Below, piece by piece: positions 45,117 through 55,024 of a stretch of 64,000 nucleotides of DNA. The notes beneath the pieces were generated by a model that did no database searches, was not told the DNA's origin, and worked only from the letters and a program-made list of their open reading frames with translations. The DNA lies in the NCBI RefSeq assembly GCF_005671395.1, contig NZ_CP040428.1, positions 1,116,001 through 1,180,000 on the forward strand. Direction: 5' to 3'. A program made the translations under genes and the position numbers. This stretch comes from Jejubacter calystegiae. GTDB taxonomy: Bacteria > Pseudomonadota > Gammaproteobacteria > Enterobacterales > Enterobacteriaceae. How positions within the stretch are numbered: the first letter of the stretch is position 1; every line of letters starts with the position of its first letter.

Positions 45117-46490
45117 CTAAATGACCCGAGAAAACTTCTGCAATTTGGCCTTACGGCGCAAATAAATATCAAAGCACATACAGATATTACGAATCAGCAG
45201 ACGCCCTTTCGCCGTCACCTGAATGCCCTGGTCATTAATATCCACCAGCCCATCCTGCGCCAGCGGCGCCAGCAGCGCTAAATCCTCGGCAAAGTCATTA
45301 TGAAAATCGAGCTGCCATGCGCGCTCGATATCGGCAAAATCCAGCCGGAAGTTACAGATAAGCGCCTTAATGATATCGCGACGAATGCAGTCATCCCGGG
45401 TAAGCGTCAGACCACGCCACAGGGCATCGCCCTGCTCTTCTACCTGCTGATAATATTTCTTCAGCTCTTTCTGGTTCTGGGCATAGCAGTCTCCCAGCAT
45501 GCTGATGGCGGAAACCCCCAGCCCCAGCAGGTCGGTATCTCCCTGGGTGGTGTAACCCTGGAAGTTGCGATGCAGCACGCCGTTACGCTGGGCAACCGCC
45601 AGTTCATCATCCGGACGCGCAAAGTGGTCCATACCGATAAACTGATAGCCTGCGCCGGTCAGGGAAGCGATAGTCTGCTGCAAAATATCAAGCTTCTGCT
45701 GCGCTGAAGGCAGGTCATCCTCTTTAATTTTGCGCTGGGCGGCAAACAGCGTTGGCAGGTGAGCATAGTTAAAGACGCTCAGCCGATCCGGGCTTAGCTC
45801 CGCCACCTTATTCAGGGTGAAGGCAAAGCTTTCCGGCGTCTGCTTCGGCAAACCGTAGATCAGGTCGATATTGGTGGAAGTGAACCCCAGTTCCCGGGCC
45901 CGGGCGATCAGCGCGAAGATAAACTCTTCATCCTGCTCGCGGTTGACCAGGCGTTGCACCTCTTTATTGAAGTCCTGAACCCCCATGCTCAGGCGCGTGA
46001 AGCCTTCCGCGCGCAGGTGGTCCAGCATATCCAGTTCGATTTCCCGCGGATCCAGCTCAAGAGAAAGCTCGGCATCGTCGTTAAAGCGGAAATTTTCACG
46101 CAGCAGCCCCATCAGGCGGCCGATCTGCGCTTTATTCAGGTAAGTCGGCGTACCGCCGCCCCAGTGCATCTGGCTAACCTGACGCTGCCCGAAACGCGGC
46201 GCCTGATGGCGAATTTCACGCTCCAGCGCGTCCAGATACTGGTCGGCCTTATGGCGCTGGCGGGTGACGACCTTATTGCAACCGCAGAAGTAGCAGAGCT
46301 TATGGCAGAACGGGATATGCACGTAGAGTGACAGCGCCCGCTCCGGATAACGCTCCGCCGCGCGAGTAAAATCGTCTTCACTAAAGGATTCTGAAAACTC
46401 AAGGGCGGTGGGGTAAGAGGTATAACGCGGCCCGGAATAGTTATATTTCTGGATTAGGGCCAGATCCCAGTCAATTAACTGCTCAGACAT
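45117..46490 (-). CDS. hemN: oxygen-independent coproporphyrinogen III oxidase
   Basis: Radical SAM enzyme of 457 residues that decarboxylates coproporphyrinogen III in haem synthesis without oxygen. The cluster motif is CHKLCYFCGCN near residue 62, with GGGTPTYLN (SAM-binding) following. The start at 46490 has AAGGAGTGAGT upstream; the frame opens 96 bases earlier without ribosome site. Located as in E. coli between yihI and glnG. Confidence 0.97.
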   Translation of the reverse strand: MSEQLIDWDLALIQKYNYSGPRYTSYPTALEFSESFSEDDFTRAAERYPERALSLYVHIPFCHKLCYFCGCNKVVTRQRHKADQYLDALEREIRHQAPRFGQRQVSQMHWGGGTPTYLNKAQIGRLMGLLRENFRFNDDAELSLELDPREIELDMLDHLRAEGFTRLSMGVQDFNKEVQRLVNREQDEEFIFALIARARELGFTSTNIDLIYGLPKQTPESFAFTLNKVAELSPDRLSVFNYAHLPTLFAAQRKIKEDDLPSAQQKLDILQQTIASLTGAGYQFIGMDHFARPDDELAVAQRNGVLHRNFQGYTTQGDTDLLGLGVSAISMLGDCYAQNQKELKKYYQQVEEQGDALWRGLTLTRDDCIRRDIIKALICNFRLDFADIERAWQLDFHNDFAEDLALLAPLAQDGLVDINDQGIQVTAKGRLLIRNICMCFDIYLRRKAKLQKFSRVI

Positions 46491-46492
46491 AC

Positions 46493-46678
46493 TCACTCCT
46501 TCCTGCGGCGCCGCAACCGCCTTCCTGCGCGCCCCGGATAAGACGCGCCGCCCGAGCCCCGGGCCATCATGCGGTTGCGCAGCCACCGTTGTCGGCGCGA
46601 CAACCGCTGTAGTTTAACGAATAACCACAACAGATAACAGGCTATGGGTAGAACGATGATCAGAACCAGCGGCCCCAT
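46493..46678 (-). CDS. possible small membrane protein between yihI and hemN
   Basis: An open frame of 61 codons that exactly fills the space between the yihI stop and the hemN start. It would encode one N-terminal hydrophobic helix (about residues 3-22, LVLIIVLPIACYLLWLFV) and a very basic tail rich in Arg. That layout is typical of real single-pass small proteins. Against it, there is no good ribosome site close to the ATG and the tail could be a G+C-bias artefact. I do not recognise it. Confidence 0.4.
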   Translation of the reverse strand: MGPLVLIIVLPIACYLLWLFVKLQRLSRRQRWLRNRMMARGSGGASYPGRAGRRLRRRRKE

Positions 46679-46688
46679 AGCGCTACGT

Positions 46689-47186
46689 TTAGTCTCCGCC
46701 CTTAAGCAGGCGCATCAGATCTTCTTCACCCTCTTCCTCTTCATCGTCGTCGAAGGAGAGGCCGAGCTGCTGCATCAGTTCATCAATGCGATCGAGTTGA
46801 GCGTTGACCCAATCCCGGTCTTTTTTGTCGATCGCTTCCCCGGACTCAATCCTGTCCAGCAGCGCATCCAGTCGAGGATCGTTTTCCAGCTTTTCCAGCT
46901 CTTCACTGGGGGAAAGCAGTGGTCGGGCAGGCACTTTTTCCGCTTTCGGCGCCTGGCTTGCTGGCACGCCCAGAGCAACAGGCTTTTTGCTGCCCAGGCG
47001 CGGATCGGGAAGGTTTTTCCCCCCTTTCCCGGAATTGCCCTGCCGGGAATCGCTGTTACGGTTACCGGACGAAAGGCCGCGATGCTTTTTCTGGCGCTTG
47101 CGATCGCGCGCCTGCTGGTTCAGCTCTTCACGCGTCGAACGGCGTTTATTTGGCCCTTTAGCGCGGGCAGGGGTTTGTTGCTTCAT
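46689..47186 (-). CDS. yihI: Der GTPase-activating protein YihI
   Basis: Protein of 165 residues that stimulates GTP hydrolysis by the ribosome-assembly GTPase Der. The N-terminal half is basic and of low complexity ([17 protein letters not shown]), a middle region holds [10 protein letters not shown], and the C-terminal half has the conserved helical core [12 protein letters not shown] and [10 protein letters not shown]-like stretch, with a run of acidic residues before MRLLKGG. The pattern matches E. coli YihI throughout. Confidence 0.95.
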   Translation of the reverse strand: MKQQTPARAKGPNKRRSTREELNQQARDRKRQKKHRGLSSGNRNSDSRQGNSGKGGKNLPDPRLGSKKPVALGVPASQAPKAEKVPARPLLSPSEELEKLENDPRLDALLDRIESGEAIDKKDRDWVNAQLDRIDELMQQLGLSFDDDEEEEGEEDLMRLLKGGD

Positions 47187-47280
47187 GATTCTGTGTCTCG
47201 AGGCCGTTTCAGGTCGGTATGAAGTGAGAATAATAGCAGGTTCGGCGGCAAATCTGCGATAGCGCCCCCGGACAGGAGTG

Positions 47281-47527
47281 AAAAATAAAAAAGGCGGCAG
47301 GATAGCCTGCCGCCTGATTCATCACTAAACTCTTGCGAGTTAAATCGTCCGTGTTTGCTGTCGACGCCCTGTCTTTCCCTCAGCGTACTACGTCCTTTGT
47401 GTTGTCCCTGTCCCTTTATCTGTTCCGCCATCCCAGCGGTCGCCCATCCTGGCTTGTCCCTACTCTTCGACGTCCTGTCACTCCTGAGCGTTCATCCTGA
47501 ACCGAATCCTTAGGGCTCCTTGCCTGT
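47281..47527 (-). ncRNA. csrC: CsrC, CsrA-sequestering small RNA
   Basis: In E. coli csrC lies between yihI and yihA/engB in the same orientation as yihI; this gap holds the same kind of RNA. Reading the minus strand, a -35 TTGTGA (47557-47562) and -10 TAAAGT (47535-47540, spacer 16) precede a transcript of about 245 bases, the E. coli size. I count about 14 GGA trinucleotides, several as AGGA or CAGGA in loops, the CsrA-binding motif. It ends in the terminator stem GGCGGCAGG / CCTGCCGCC followed by a T run (47281-47314). The primary sequence is well diverged from E. coli, so the call rests on position, size, GGA density and terminator. Confidence 0.85.
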
Positions 47528-47534
47528 GAGACAT

Positions 47535-47562
47535 ACTTTACGCTTATCCCTTATTTTCACAA
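47535..47562 (-). promoter_or_regulatory. csrC promoter
   Basis: TTGTGA, 16 bases, TAAAGT, reading on the minus strand; the expected start lies near 47527. Confidence 0.6.
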
Positions 47563-47798
47563 GGAGATACCCGGGAGCGGTCATGCGTCTCACAGGGTAT
47601 AAATGTATTACTACACTGTTTTTATTACCGTTTTATTAAAGTTCAGATCAATAAAAGCCGCTTTTTCCCGCCTCAACAATGGTCAATGTCTTACAAAGCG
47701 TATGGCAATGCTGCCAGCCTGTTCGCCAATAGCGGGCTTCCGGTGGTGCATATCAGGTATAATCCCGGCCATATGCATCCCTGATGGAGACGACCATT

Positions 47799-48437
47799 TT
47801 GACTAACTGGAATTATCAACTGACGCACTTTGTAACCAGTGCGCCAGATATTCGCCACCTCCCCGCCGACAGCGGGATCGAGGTTGCCTTTGCAGGCCGC
47901 TCCAACGCCGGTAAGTCGAGCGCGCTGAATACGCTGACCAACCAGAGAAACCTGGCGCGAACCAGTAAGACGCCAGGCCGTACTCAGCTGATCAACCTGT
48001 TTGAGGTGGCTGAAGGCAAGCGTCTGGTCGACCTGCCGGGGTACGGGTATGCCGAAGTCCCGGAAGAGATGAAACGTAAGTGGCAGCAGGCGCTCGGTGA
48101 GTATCTGCAAATGCGTCACTGTCTTCAGGGGCTGGTGGTACTGATGGATATTCGCCATCCGATGAAGGATCTCGATCAGCAGATGGTCGCATGGGCCGTG
48201 GACAGCCATATTCCGGTGCTGGTCCTGCTCACTAAAGCCGATAAACTGGCCTCCGGCGCCCGTAAAAAGCAGCTGAATCTGGTGCGCGAAGCCGCTATCG
48301 CCTTTAACGGAGACGTTGAAGTCGAGATCTTCTCTTCGCTGAAGAAGATGGGCGTGGATAAGCTAAGAAACAAGCTGGACAGCTGGTTTAACGATCTCCC
48401 AGGGATCGTAGCCGAAGAGCCGGAAACAGAAGCGTAA
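47799..48437 (+). CDS. engB: ribosome biogenesis GTPase EngB (YihA)
   Basis: Essential GTPase for 50S assembly, 212 residues. G1 is [10 protein letters not shown]3 [11 protein letters not shown] and G4 TKADK. I chose the TTG start at 47799 because the protein then begins [12 protein letters not shown], aligned with E. coli MTNLNYQQTHFV; GGAGACGACC is the ribosome site. An ATG at 47784 overlaps that ribosome site and would add five residues. The gene is convergent with spf and divergent from csrC. Confidence 0.95.
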   Translation: MTNWNYQLTHFVTSAPDIRHLPADSGIEVAFAGRSNAGKSSALNTLTNQRNLARTSKTPGRTQLINLFEVAEGKRLVDLPGYGYAEVPEEMKRKWQQALGEYLQMRHCLQGLVVLMDIRHPMKDLDQQMVAWAVDSHIPVLVLLTKADKLASGARKKQLNLVREAAIAFNGDVEVEIFSSLKKMGVDKLRNKLDSWFNDLPGIVAEEPETEA

Positions 48438-48488
48438 TTCCGATCTGCCGCGTGCCGGGCGCGCGGTATTTTTGCGGATCGCAGACAA

Positions 48489-48598
48489 TAAAAAACGCCC
48501 CGGTCATTAGATGACCGGGGCGGCTAAAATATTCAGCCAAATCCGATTACGTGAAGTAAAAGGTCTGAAAGATAGAACATCTTACCTCTGTACCCTAC
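48489..48598 (-). ncRNA. spf: Spot 42 small RNA
   Basis: Hfq-binding RNA of 110 bases that represses catabolic genes such as galK when glucose is present. On the minus strand it begins GTAGGGTACAGAGGTAAGAT and retains the ACCTTTTACTTCACGTAATC segment and the terminal stem GCCCCGGTCAT / ATGACCGGGGC-T run. Almost the whole sequence matches the E. coli RNA. It lies downstream of polA, as in E. coli. Confidence 0.97.
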
Positions 48599-48674
48599 GT
48601 CGTTAACTCTACTCTTTTTTAATGCGAGGAAAAAGCATTTTTTGTAGTTTTTTTTCATTTTTTACATTATGAAC

Positions 48675-48690
48675 TTGAACAACCATCACA
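48675..48690. promoter_or_regulatory. CRP-like site upstream of spf
   Basis: On the minus strand TGTGA-TGGTTG-TTCAA, one good half-site and one weak one, about 80-90 bases before the spf start. CRP-cAMP represses spf in E. coli; this is a candidate site only. Confidence 0.4.
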
Positions 48691-48782
48691 AAAACCTATC
48701 TCTGATGTTGCTTAGTTACAAAACATAAGGTTCGGATTCCGGTTCAGCGCGCCGGGCTCGTCCGGCGCGAATGGCCTGTCAG

Positions 48783-51578
48783 TTAGTGCGCCTCATCCCA
48801 GTTTTTACCGCTACCCACTTCCACCAGCAGAGGCACTTCCAGCTTCATGCAGCCTTCCATCAGCTCATGGATCTTCTGAGAGACGGCCTGCAGATCGTCT
48901 TTATGTACTTCGAACACCAGTTCATCGTGTACCTGCATGATCATTTTCACTCGCGGTTCGGACTTCAGTAGCCAGTCATCTACCGCGATCATGGCGCGTT
49001 TAATGATGTCCGCCGCGGTACCCTGCATAGGCGCGTTGATTGCCGCACGCTCCGCCGCAGCGCGACGAGCGCCGTTACGGGAGTTAATTTCCGGCAGCCA
49101 CAGGCGACGCCCTTCCAGGGTTTCAACGTAGCCCTGCTCTTTCGCCTGCTGACGTGTGCGCTCCATATATTCCAGCACGCCAGGATAGCGTTCAAAGTAG
49201 AGATCCATATACTTCTGGGCCTCTTTACGCGGAATATTAAGCTGGCGCGCCAGGCCAAAGGCGCTCATGCCGTAAATCAGACCAAAGTTAATGGCTTTAG
49301 CGCTACGGCGCTGTTCAGATGAGATACTCTCCAGCGGCCTACCGAAAACCTCCGCCGCCGTGGCGCGGTGGATATCCTTCCCTTCGGCAAAGGCGGTCAG
49401 CAGGCCTTTATCCCGGGACAGGTGCGCCATAATACGCAGCTCAATCTGGGAATAGTCCGCGGAGACAATTACGTAATCCTCCGGGGCGATAAAGGCCTGA
49501 CGGATACGGCGCCCCTCATCATTACGTACCGGGATATTCTGCAGGTTGGGATCGGTCGACGACAGACGCCCGGTGGCGGTTACCGCCTGGTGATAAGAAG
49601 TATGCACCCGACCCGTCTTCGGATTGATCATTAGCGGCAGCTTGTCGGTATAGGTCGATTTCAACTTCGCCAGTCCGCGATATTCCAGGATCACCTTCGG
49701 TAGCGGATAGTCCAGCGCCAGCTCTTCCAGCACCTCTTCCGAGGTGGAAGGCGCGCCGCCCGGTGTCTTCTTCAGCGGTTTAATGCCCTGCTTCTCGAAC
49801 AGAATGGTCTGCAACTGCTTGGGAGAAGAGAGGTTAAATGGCTCGCCTGCAATCTCATGAGCCTGCTGCTCCAGCTCGACCAGGCGCTTGCCCAGCTCTT
49901 CGGAATGGGCATGCAGCACGGCGGGATCGATCATCACACCGTTACGCTCTACCCGGGACAGAACCGGAACCAGCGGCATTTCAATAGTACGGAAAATATT
50001 GAGCGGACCTTTTTCCTGTTCCAGTTGCGGCCACATGGTCTGATGCAGGCGCAGTGTGACGTCGGCATCTTCCGCGGCATAGCGGCCCGCTTCTTCCAGC
50101 GCGATCTGGTTAAAGGTAAGCTGATTTTTCCCCTTACCCGCGATCTCTTCAAAGGTGATGGTCTTGTGGCTCAGCCAGCGGCTGGCCAGACTGTCCATAT
50201 CGTGGCGCCCGGCCACGCTGTTCAGCGCATAGGATTCCAGCATGGTATCGAAGGCGATACCCTGTAGACTGATGCCATAGTTATCAAGAATCCCCCGGTC
50301 ATACTTCAGATTCTGACCAACTTTCAGCGCTTTTTCATTTTCCAGTAGCGGCTTAAGTAGCTCCAGCACCCGATCGCGGGAGATCTGATCCGGCGCATCC
50401 AGATAGTCATGCGCAACCGGCACATAGGCCGCATGGCCCGGCTTGTCGGCAAAGGAAAGGCCCACAAGACTGGCAGTCAGACCATCCAGGCTATCGGTTT
50501 CGGTATCAAAGGCGAAGACTGGCGCTTTCTCCAGACGGGCGATCCAGGACTTCAGGGTCTCTTCATCAAGGATGGTGACATAATCATCACTGGACAGTAC
50601 GCTGGCCTCCTGCGCTTCTGGCTGAGACTCGGCGCTCACACTCTCAACCTTCTTGCTCTTCGCCGCGCTGGCGTTGCCTTTCGCCTGGAGCCACTTACCG
50701 GCGGCAACATCGGCGGTCCAGCGCTTAAAGTCATATTTTTCAAACTGGGCCAGCAGGTTGTCGGCTTCCGGTGCCTTCACTTCCAGTTCATCGCAGGTCA
50801 GTTCCAGGGGTACATCGGTCTTAATGGTCGCCAGCTGATACGAAAGACGCGCCATCTCCTGGTTCTGTTCCAGTTTGGCACCCATGGTTTTGGCACCGCG
50901 GAAGCTGAGGTCGGCAACCTTATCCAGGTTGCCATAAAGCACATCCAGTCCCCCCAGCCCCTGCAGCAGCGCCTGAGCGGTCTTCTGGCCCACACCGGGT
51001 ACGCCGGGAATGTTATCTGACGAGTCGCCCATCAGCGCCAGGAAGTCGATAATCAGTTCCGGCGGTACGCCGTACTTCTCACTCACCTCATCCGGCCCCA
51101 GAACGGTATTGGTCATGGTGTTGATAAGCGTAATGGATGGCGTGACCAGCTGCGCCATATCCTTATCGCCGGTACTGATCAGCACGTGTCGGCCAGCGCC
51201 TTCTGCTTCACGCGCCAGGGTGCCGATAACATCATCGGCTTCAACGCCAGACACGACCAGAAGCGGCAGCCCCATCGCCTTCACCATGCTGTGTAGCGGT
51301 TCGATCTGCGCACGCAGATCGTCCGGCATGGGAGGACGGTGCGATTTATAGTTTTCAAACAGTTCGTCGCGAAAGGTTTTGCCTTTGGCATCAAAGACAA
51401 CGGCAGCATGGGACGGCTGGTACTGTAGCAGCAGACTGCGCAGCATATTGAGCACGCCGTACATCGCTCCGGTCGGTTCGCCCGCGCTGTTGGTCAGCGG
51501 GGGGAAGGCGTGATACGCCCGATAAAGGTAGGAGGATCCGTCGACGAGGATAAGTGGATTTTCTGCGATCTGGGCCAT
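48783..51578 (-). CDS. polA: DNA polymerase I
   Basis: Repair and Okazaki-fragment polymerase of 931 residues (E. coli 928). Order: 5'-3' exonuclease (about 1-320, starting [19 protein letters not shown]), a linker of low complexity rich in Ser, Ala and Lys (about 325-350), the 3'-5' exonuclease with [10 protein letters not shown], and the polymerase with [19 protein letters not shown] and [10 protein letters not shown]. All catalytic acidic residues are visible. The ATG at 51578 was chosen; the longer frame has no support. The upstream region holds DnaA boxes. Confidence 0.98.
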   Translation of the reverse strand: MAQIAENPLILVDGSSYLYRAYHAFPPLTNSAGEPTGAMYGVLNMLRSLLLQYQPSHAAVVFDAKGKTFRDELFENYKSHRPPMPDDLRAQIEPLHSMVKAMGLPLLVVSGVEADDVIGTLAREAEGAGRHVLISTGDKDMAQLVTPSITLINTMTNTVLGPDEVSEKYGVPPELIIDFLALMGDSSDNIPGVPGVGQKTAQALLQGLGGLDVLYGNLDKVADLSFRGAKTMGAKLEQNQEMARLSYQLATIKTDVPLELTCDELEVKAPEADNLLAQFEKYDFKRWTADVAAGKWLQAKGNASAAKSKKVESVSAESQPEAQEASVLSSDDYVTILDEETLKSWIARLEKAPVFAFDTETDSLDGLTASLVGLSFADKPGHAAYVPVAHDYLDAPDQISRDRVLELLKPLLENEKALKVGQNLKYDRGILDNYGISLQGIAFDTMLESYALNSVAGRHDMDSLASRWLSHKTITFEEIAGKGKNQLTFNQIALEEAGRYAAEDADVTLRLHQTMWPQLEQEKGPLNIFRTIEMPLVPVLSRVERNGVMIDPAVLHAHSEELGKRLVELEQQAHEIAGEPFNLSSPKQLQTILFEKQGIKPLKKTPGGAPSTSEEVLEELALDYPLPKVILEYRGLAKLKSTYTDKLPLMINPKTGRVHTSYHQAVTATGRLSSTDPNLQNIPVRNDEGRRIRQAFIAPEDYVIVSADYSQIELRIMAHLSRDKGLLTAFAEGKDIHRATAAEVFGRPLESISSEQRRSAKAINFGLIYGMSAFGLARQLNIPRKEAQKYMDLYFERYPGVLEYMERTRQQAKEQGYVETLEGRRLWLPEINSRNGARRAAAERAAINAPMQGTAADIIKRAMIAVDDWLLKSEPRVKMIMQVHDELVFEVHKDDLQAVSQKIHELMEGCMKLEVPLLVEVGSGKNWDEAH

Positions 51579-52025
51579 AGTGTTCCGTGCCTGATGGTTG
51601 TCTGTCAGTGGGTAAAGGATGCCACAGCCGGGCATAAAACATGAAGCGGCTTGCCGCCGAACGGTAAAAAAGAAGTCACGATCTGCGGGATCGCTTCCAG
51701 GATCTGGCTGTGGATAACTTTGTGCACAAAATCGTTATCGATTGATATTCCACAAATTAAACATCCGTGACGGGATAATAATCTGTTTTAATTCAAGATG
51801 TTAAAATTGATCCAGGCCATAAACAGGCTCGATGTGCACAGAACGTTAATGTGGATATAAAAGCAGGTTATGCCATTATCGTTAACAGGAGGGACTCATC
51901 CGCGCCTGATATTTCAAAGTCCGTTACTTTTAGTGCCATCATTAATGACGGTTTTCTGATAAGATTTGCGCCCTGTCATATTTATTGCCAGCGTCTTTCG
52001 TTTTCTAACCATCTAAAAAATAACT
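51579..52025. promoter_or_regulatory. divergent polA-yihG regulatory region
   Basis: About 450 bases without a gene, A+T-rich, holding the polA and yihG promoters and the DnaA boxes listed separately. I could not place the core promoters with confidence. Confidence 0.5.
51709..51717. promoter_or_regulatory. perfect DnaA box upstream of polA
   Basis: TGTGGATAA is the exact complement of TTATCCACA. It lies 131 bases upstream of the polA start. A one-mismatch box (TGTGGATAT) is at 51850-51858 and a two-mismatch one (TATTCCACA) at 51746-51754. DnaA has been reported to stimulate polA in E. coli. Confidence 0.7.
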
Positions 52026-52934
52026 ATGTCGAGATTGCTCGCCACGCTCACTTTACTCTTAAGCGTTGTCCTCACTATTCTGGTCACGATTGGTTGCTCC
52101 GTGCCCATCATTGTTGCGGGCGTGCTCAAGCTGCTGCTCCCCATTCCCTTCGTGTGGCGTTCAATTTCCCGTTTCTGCAACTTCATGATGTATTGCTGGT
52201 GTGAAGGGCTGGCGCTACTGCTGCACCTTAATCCGTGGCTAAAGTGGGATATCGAGGGACTGGAAGGGCTGAGCAAGAAAAACTGGTACCTGCTGATCTG
52301 CAACCACCGCAGTTGGGCCGATATTGTGGTGCTCTGCGTGCTGTTCCGTAAGCAGATCCCAATGAATAAGTACTTTCTCAAGAAACAACTCGCCTGGGTT
52401 CCGTTTATAGGCCTGGCCTGCTGGGCGCTGGATATGCCGTTTATGAAACGTTACTCGCGCAGCTACCTTATTCGCCATCCGGAAAAACGCGGCCAGGATG
52501 TGGAAACCACGCGCCGCTCGTGCGAAAAATTTCGCCATCATCCGACAACCATTGTGAATTTTGTGGAAGGCTCACGGTTTACGCCGGACAAACACCGACA
52601 GTTGCGGTCACCATTCAGAAATTTACTACCGCCGAAAGCGGCCGGTATCGCAATGGCGCTTAACGTGCTGGGAAAGCAGTTTGATAAGCTGCTTAACGTA
52701 ACCCTCTGCTATCCGGAAAATAATCGTTCGCCATTTTACGATATGCTGTGCGGGCGCCTGACCCGGATTGTGGTACGGGTCAATCTGGTGCCCATCAACG
52801 AAAACCTGCACGGCGATTATGTTAACGATAAGAACTTTAAGCGTCGCTTCCAGCTCTGGCTGAATACCTTGTGGGGCGAGAAAGACGACCAGCTGGAGGC
52901 CATCCAGCAGAAATACAAAAACGCCGGTCAATGA
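52026..52934 (+). CDS. yihG: acyltransferase YihG
   Basis: Inner-membrane PlsC-type acyltransferase of 302 residues. Two hydrophobic segments occupy the first 70 or so residues; the acyltransferase motif NHRSWAD and the FVEGSRFTP motif are intact. The protein matches E. coli YihG closely; E. coli YihG influences phospholipid acyl composition. No strong ribosome site precedes the ATG. In E. coli yihF lies between dsbA and yihG; here the two genes converge directly. Confidence 0.93.
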   Translation: MSRLLATLTLLLSVVLTILVTIGCSVPIIVAGVLKLLLPIPFVWRSISRFCNFMMYCWCEGLALLLHLNPWLKWDIEGLEGLSKKNWYLLICNHRSWADIVVLCVLFRKQIPMNKYFLKKQLAWVPFIGLACWALDMPFMKRYSRSYLIRHPEKRGQDVETTRRSCEKFRHHPTTIVNFVEGSRFTPDKHRQLRSPFRNLLPPKAAGIAMALNVLGKQFDKLLNVTLCYPENNRSPFYDMLCGRLTRIVVRVNLVPINENLHGDYVNDKNFKRRFQLWLNTLWGEKDDQLEAIQQKYKNAGQ

Positions 52935-52944
52935 CCGGCGTTTT
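52917..52944. terminator. bidirectional terminator yihG/dsbA
   Basis: AACGCCGGTCA and TGACCGGCGTT form a near-perfect stem with A and T runs on its sides; it includes the yihG stop codon. Confidence 0.88.
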
Positions 52945-52966
52945 ACTGTTCTGACAGCGCTGAAGT

Positions 52967-53590
52967 TTACTTCTTCTCGACCAGGAATTTTACCGTGTCA
53001 GCATATTCCTGAACGAATTTATCCATGCTGCTGGTATCCATGCCCTGCATATTGATGGCATATTTACCGTTAACAAACATTGCCGGAACGCCCTGCAGCT
53101 GCAGATCGGCAGCGGCTTTCTCCTGCTGGGCAACCAGAGATTTCACCACGAAGCTGTTCCATGCGGCGTCATACTCTTCCGCCTTCACGCCAGCATCGAT
53201 AAATACCTGACGGATATCGGCCACACTCTGTACAGTCTGGGTTTTCTGTACTGCTTCGAACATCGGAGCCGTGATCTTATCCTGCACGCCCAGCGATATA
53301 GCAACCGCCCATGCCTGAGTCAGTTGTTTACCCAGCGGCCCCAGGAATTCGACGTGGTACTTGGTCATTTTGGTGCCTTCCGGCAGCTTTTTCTTCACGT
53401 TGGCCGGAATATGCCATACCTGCTCGAACTGATAGCAGTGCGGGCAATAGAAAGAGAAGAACTCCAGAACCTGAGGTTCTCCCTGTACAGGCTTATCCAG
53501 CGTGGTGTACTGCTTGCCATCGGTGATCTGTGCCGCGGAGGCGCTGAACGCCAGAATCATTCCCGCCAGGGCCAGCCAGACTTTTTTCAT
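52967..53590 (-). CDS. dsbA: periplasmic thiol:disulfide oxidase DsbA
   Basis: Disulfide-forming thioredoxin-fold protein of 207 residues with a cleaved signal peptide (about 20 residues, ending FSASAA) and active site CPHC at residues 49-52. The cis-Pro loop (VPAMFVN) is also visible. It follows srkA by 25 bases, with which it forms the known srkA-dsbA operon controlled in part by CpxR. Fimbrial subunits, including the pilin encoded in this window, depend on it for their disulfide. Confidence 0.97.
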   Translation of the reverse strand: MKKVWLALAGMILAFSASAAQITDGKQYTTLDKPVQGEPQVLEFFSFYCPHCYQFEQVWHIPANVKKKLPEGTKMTKYHVEFLGPLGKQLTQAWAVAISLGVQDKITAPMFEAVQKTQTVQSVADIRQVFIDAGVKAEEYDAAWNSFVVKSLVAQQEKAAADLQLQGVPAMFVNGKYAINMQGMDTSSMDKFVQEYADTVKFLVEKK

Positions 53591-53615
53591 TTAGATCTCT
53601 CCTGAAAATATCGCT

Positions 53616-54602
53616 TTAATACATGGGCGTTAATTGTAGTGGGGGTTCACGTAGAACCCTGACCTGCTCATTAAAGGTGGCAGTTTGTCTTCGCCAGAAA
53701 TCTTCCTCTTTCATCCAGGGGAAGCTTCCAGGGAAAGCCGGGTCATCCCAACGGCGCATTATCCATGCCAGATACCAGACCATACGCATGGCCCGCAGGG
53801 GTTCAATCCGTTTTAACTCATCGGTATTAAAGGAGCCAAACTCCTCATAGGCTTCAATAATGGTTTCAAGTTGTAGTCGCTGGCTGGCTTTATCGCCGTT
53901 CAGCAGCATCCAGATATCCTGAACGGCCGGGCCGTTACGGGAGTCATCCAAATCGACAAATAGCGGACCGTCGCGCCACAGGATATTACCGGGATGGCAG
54001 TCACCGTGCAGCCGAAGGGCCCTGTAGTCAAGGTCCCACCGTGCCGTTACTTCTGCGATCAGTGCATCGACCGATTGCAAAAACGCGGCTTTCAGCGCAG
54101 AGGGGATCAGATAGGTGGCATCAAACAGCGCTCGCGGCTCCAGGAGGTATTCCTGAATTCCGATAGTTGGCCGATGATGAAAACATTCACCGCGCCCGGT
54201 CTGGTGTATACGCCCAAGGTAGCGCCCGACCTGCTCCATCTGATCCAGATTATCTGTTTCATACTGGCGACCACCCAGGCTCGGAAACAAAGCGAACAGA
54301 AAGCCCTGATGCTCAAACAGCGTTTTACCATCAATAGATAACGGCGCAGCCAGCGGAACCTCATTAGCCTGTAACTCCAGAGCAAATTGATGCTCTTCCT
54401 CGATCTGCTCCGCATTCCAGCGAGCCGGACGATAGAACTTCACCACATAGCGACGGCGATCCTCATCCAGGAACTGATAAACCCGGTTCTCATAGCTATT
54501 GAGCGCCGTCAGGCCAGAATCCACCCGGATCCCCTGCTCAAACAGGGCATCAAGTATGGTATCCGGGTGTAATGTTTGAAAATGAAAAGCGCTATCTGTC
54601 AT
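53616..54602 (-). CDS. srkA: stress-response kinase SrkA (YihE/RdoA)
   Basis: Aminoglycoside-phosphotransferase-like Ser/Thr kinase of 328 residues that counters programmed cell death signalling in E. coli. The catalytic loop HGDCHPGNILW and the metal-binding FVDLDDSRNGP are visible near residues 197-222. It is the first gene of the operon with dsbA; a CpxR-type box lies upstream. Confidence 0.96.
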   Translation of the reverse strand: MTDSAFHFQTLHPDTILDALFEQGIRVDSGLTALNSYENRVYQFLDEDRRRYVVKFYRPARWNAEQIEEEHQFALELQANEVPLAAPLSIDGKTLFEHQGFLFALFPSLGGRQYETDNLDQMEQVGRYLGRIHQTGRGECFHHRPTIGIQEYLLEPRALFDATYLIPSALKAAFLQSVDALIAEVTARWDLDYRALRLHGDCHPGNILWRDGPLFVDLDDSRNGPAVQDIWMLLNGDKASQRLQLETIIEAYEEFGSFNTDELKRIEPLRAMRMVWYLAWIMRRWDDPAFPGSFPWMKEEDFWRRQTATFNEQVRVLREPPLQLTPMY

Positions 54603-54673
54603 TCGATATCCGCGCGGTCATACAAGTGTTATTCGGTTCAGGATAACATTTCACAGGCTTTGCGGACGATTCG

Positions 54674-54688
54674 CTTACAAGCTTTTAC
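54674..54688 (-). promoter_or_regulatory. CpxR-like box upstream of srkA-dsbA
   Basis: On the minus strand GTAAA-AGCTT-GTAAG, matching the CpxR consensus GTAAA-N5-GTAAA with one mismatch, about 72 bases before the srkA start and touching the yihD stop. The E. coli srkA-dsbA operon is Cpx-activated. Confidence 0.65.
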
Positions 54689-54954
54689 TCTTTAATAACG
54701 CCGCGCGCTTTTAACAGAGCGGTTTTAAAATCTTCCTCATAATCTTTTTTCAGGCCGGGAATGGCTTCGTCTTTCGCCGAACCACGCATTTTCAGGTGAT
54801 AGATCAGAATATCGTCTGTCAGATCTGCCAGTTCTCCGGTAAAACCTGACTCCTGAGCCAGTTTCTGCAAAAATTGCAGCAGGTTTAGATCGGGCTCTTC
54901 CTGCCAGGCAGGCTGAAGCAGTTCGATCACTTCGTTAAGACGTTTACATTTCAT
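54685..54954 (-). CDS. yihD: DUF1040 protein YihD
   Basis: Small cytoplasmic protein of 89 residues, nearly identical in plan to E. coli Yih[19 protein letters not shown] at the start and [19 protein letters not shown] in the second half. Function not established. Divergent from the mobA-mobB fusion; the gap between the two start codons is 70 bases. Confidence 0.95.
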   Translation of the reverse strand: MKCKRLNEVIELLQPAWQEEPDLNLLQFLQKLAQESGFTGELADLTDDILIYHLKMRGSAKDEAIPGLKKDYEEDFKTALLKARGVIKE

Positions 54955-55024
54955 ATCTGTGCTCCTTTATCCTGTGACAGGACAAATTAGCAGGCTCAAA
55001 CCCACATTAAAAGAGGCGACTTTC

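Noticed and set aside
47691-48209. 172-codon minus-strand frame overlapping engB
   Set aside because: engB is unmistakable on the other strand; this frame has no support.
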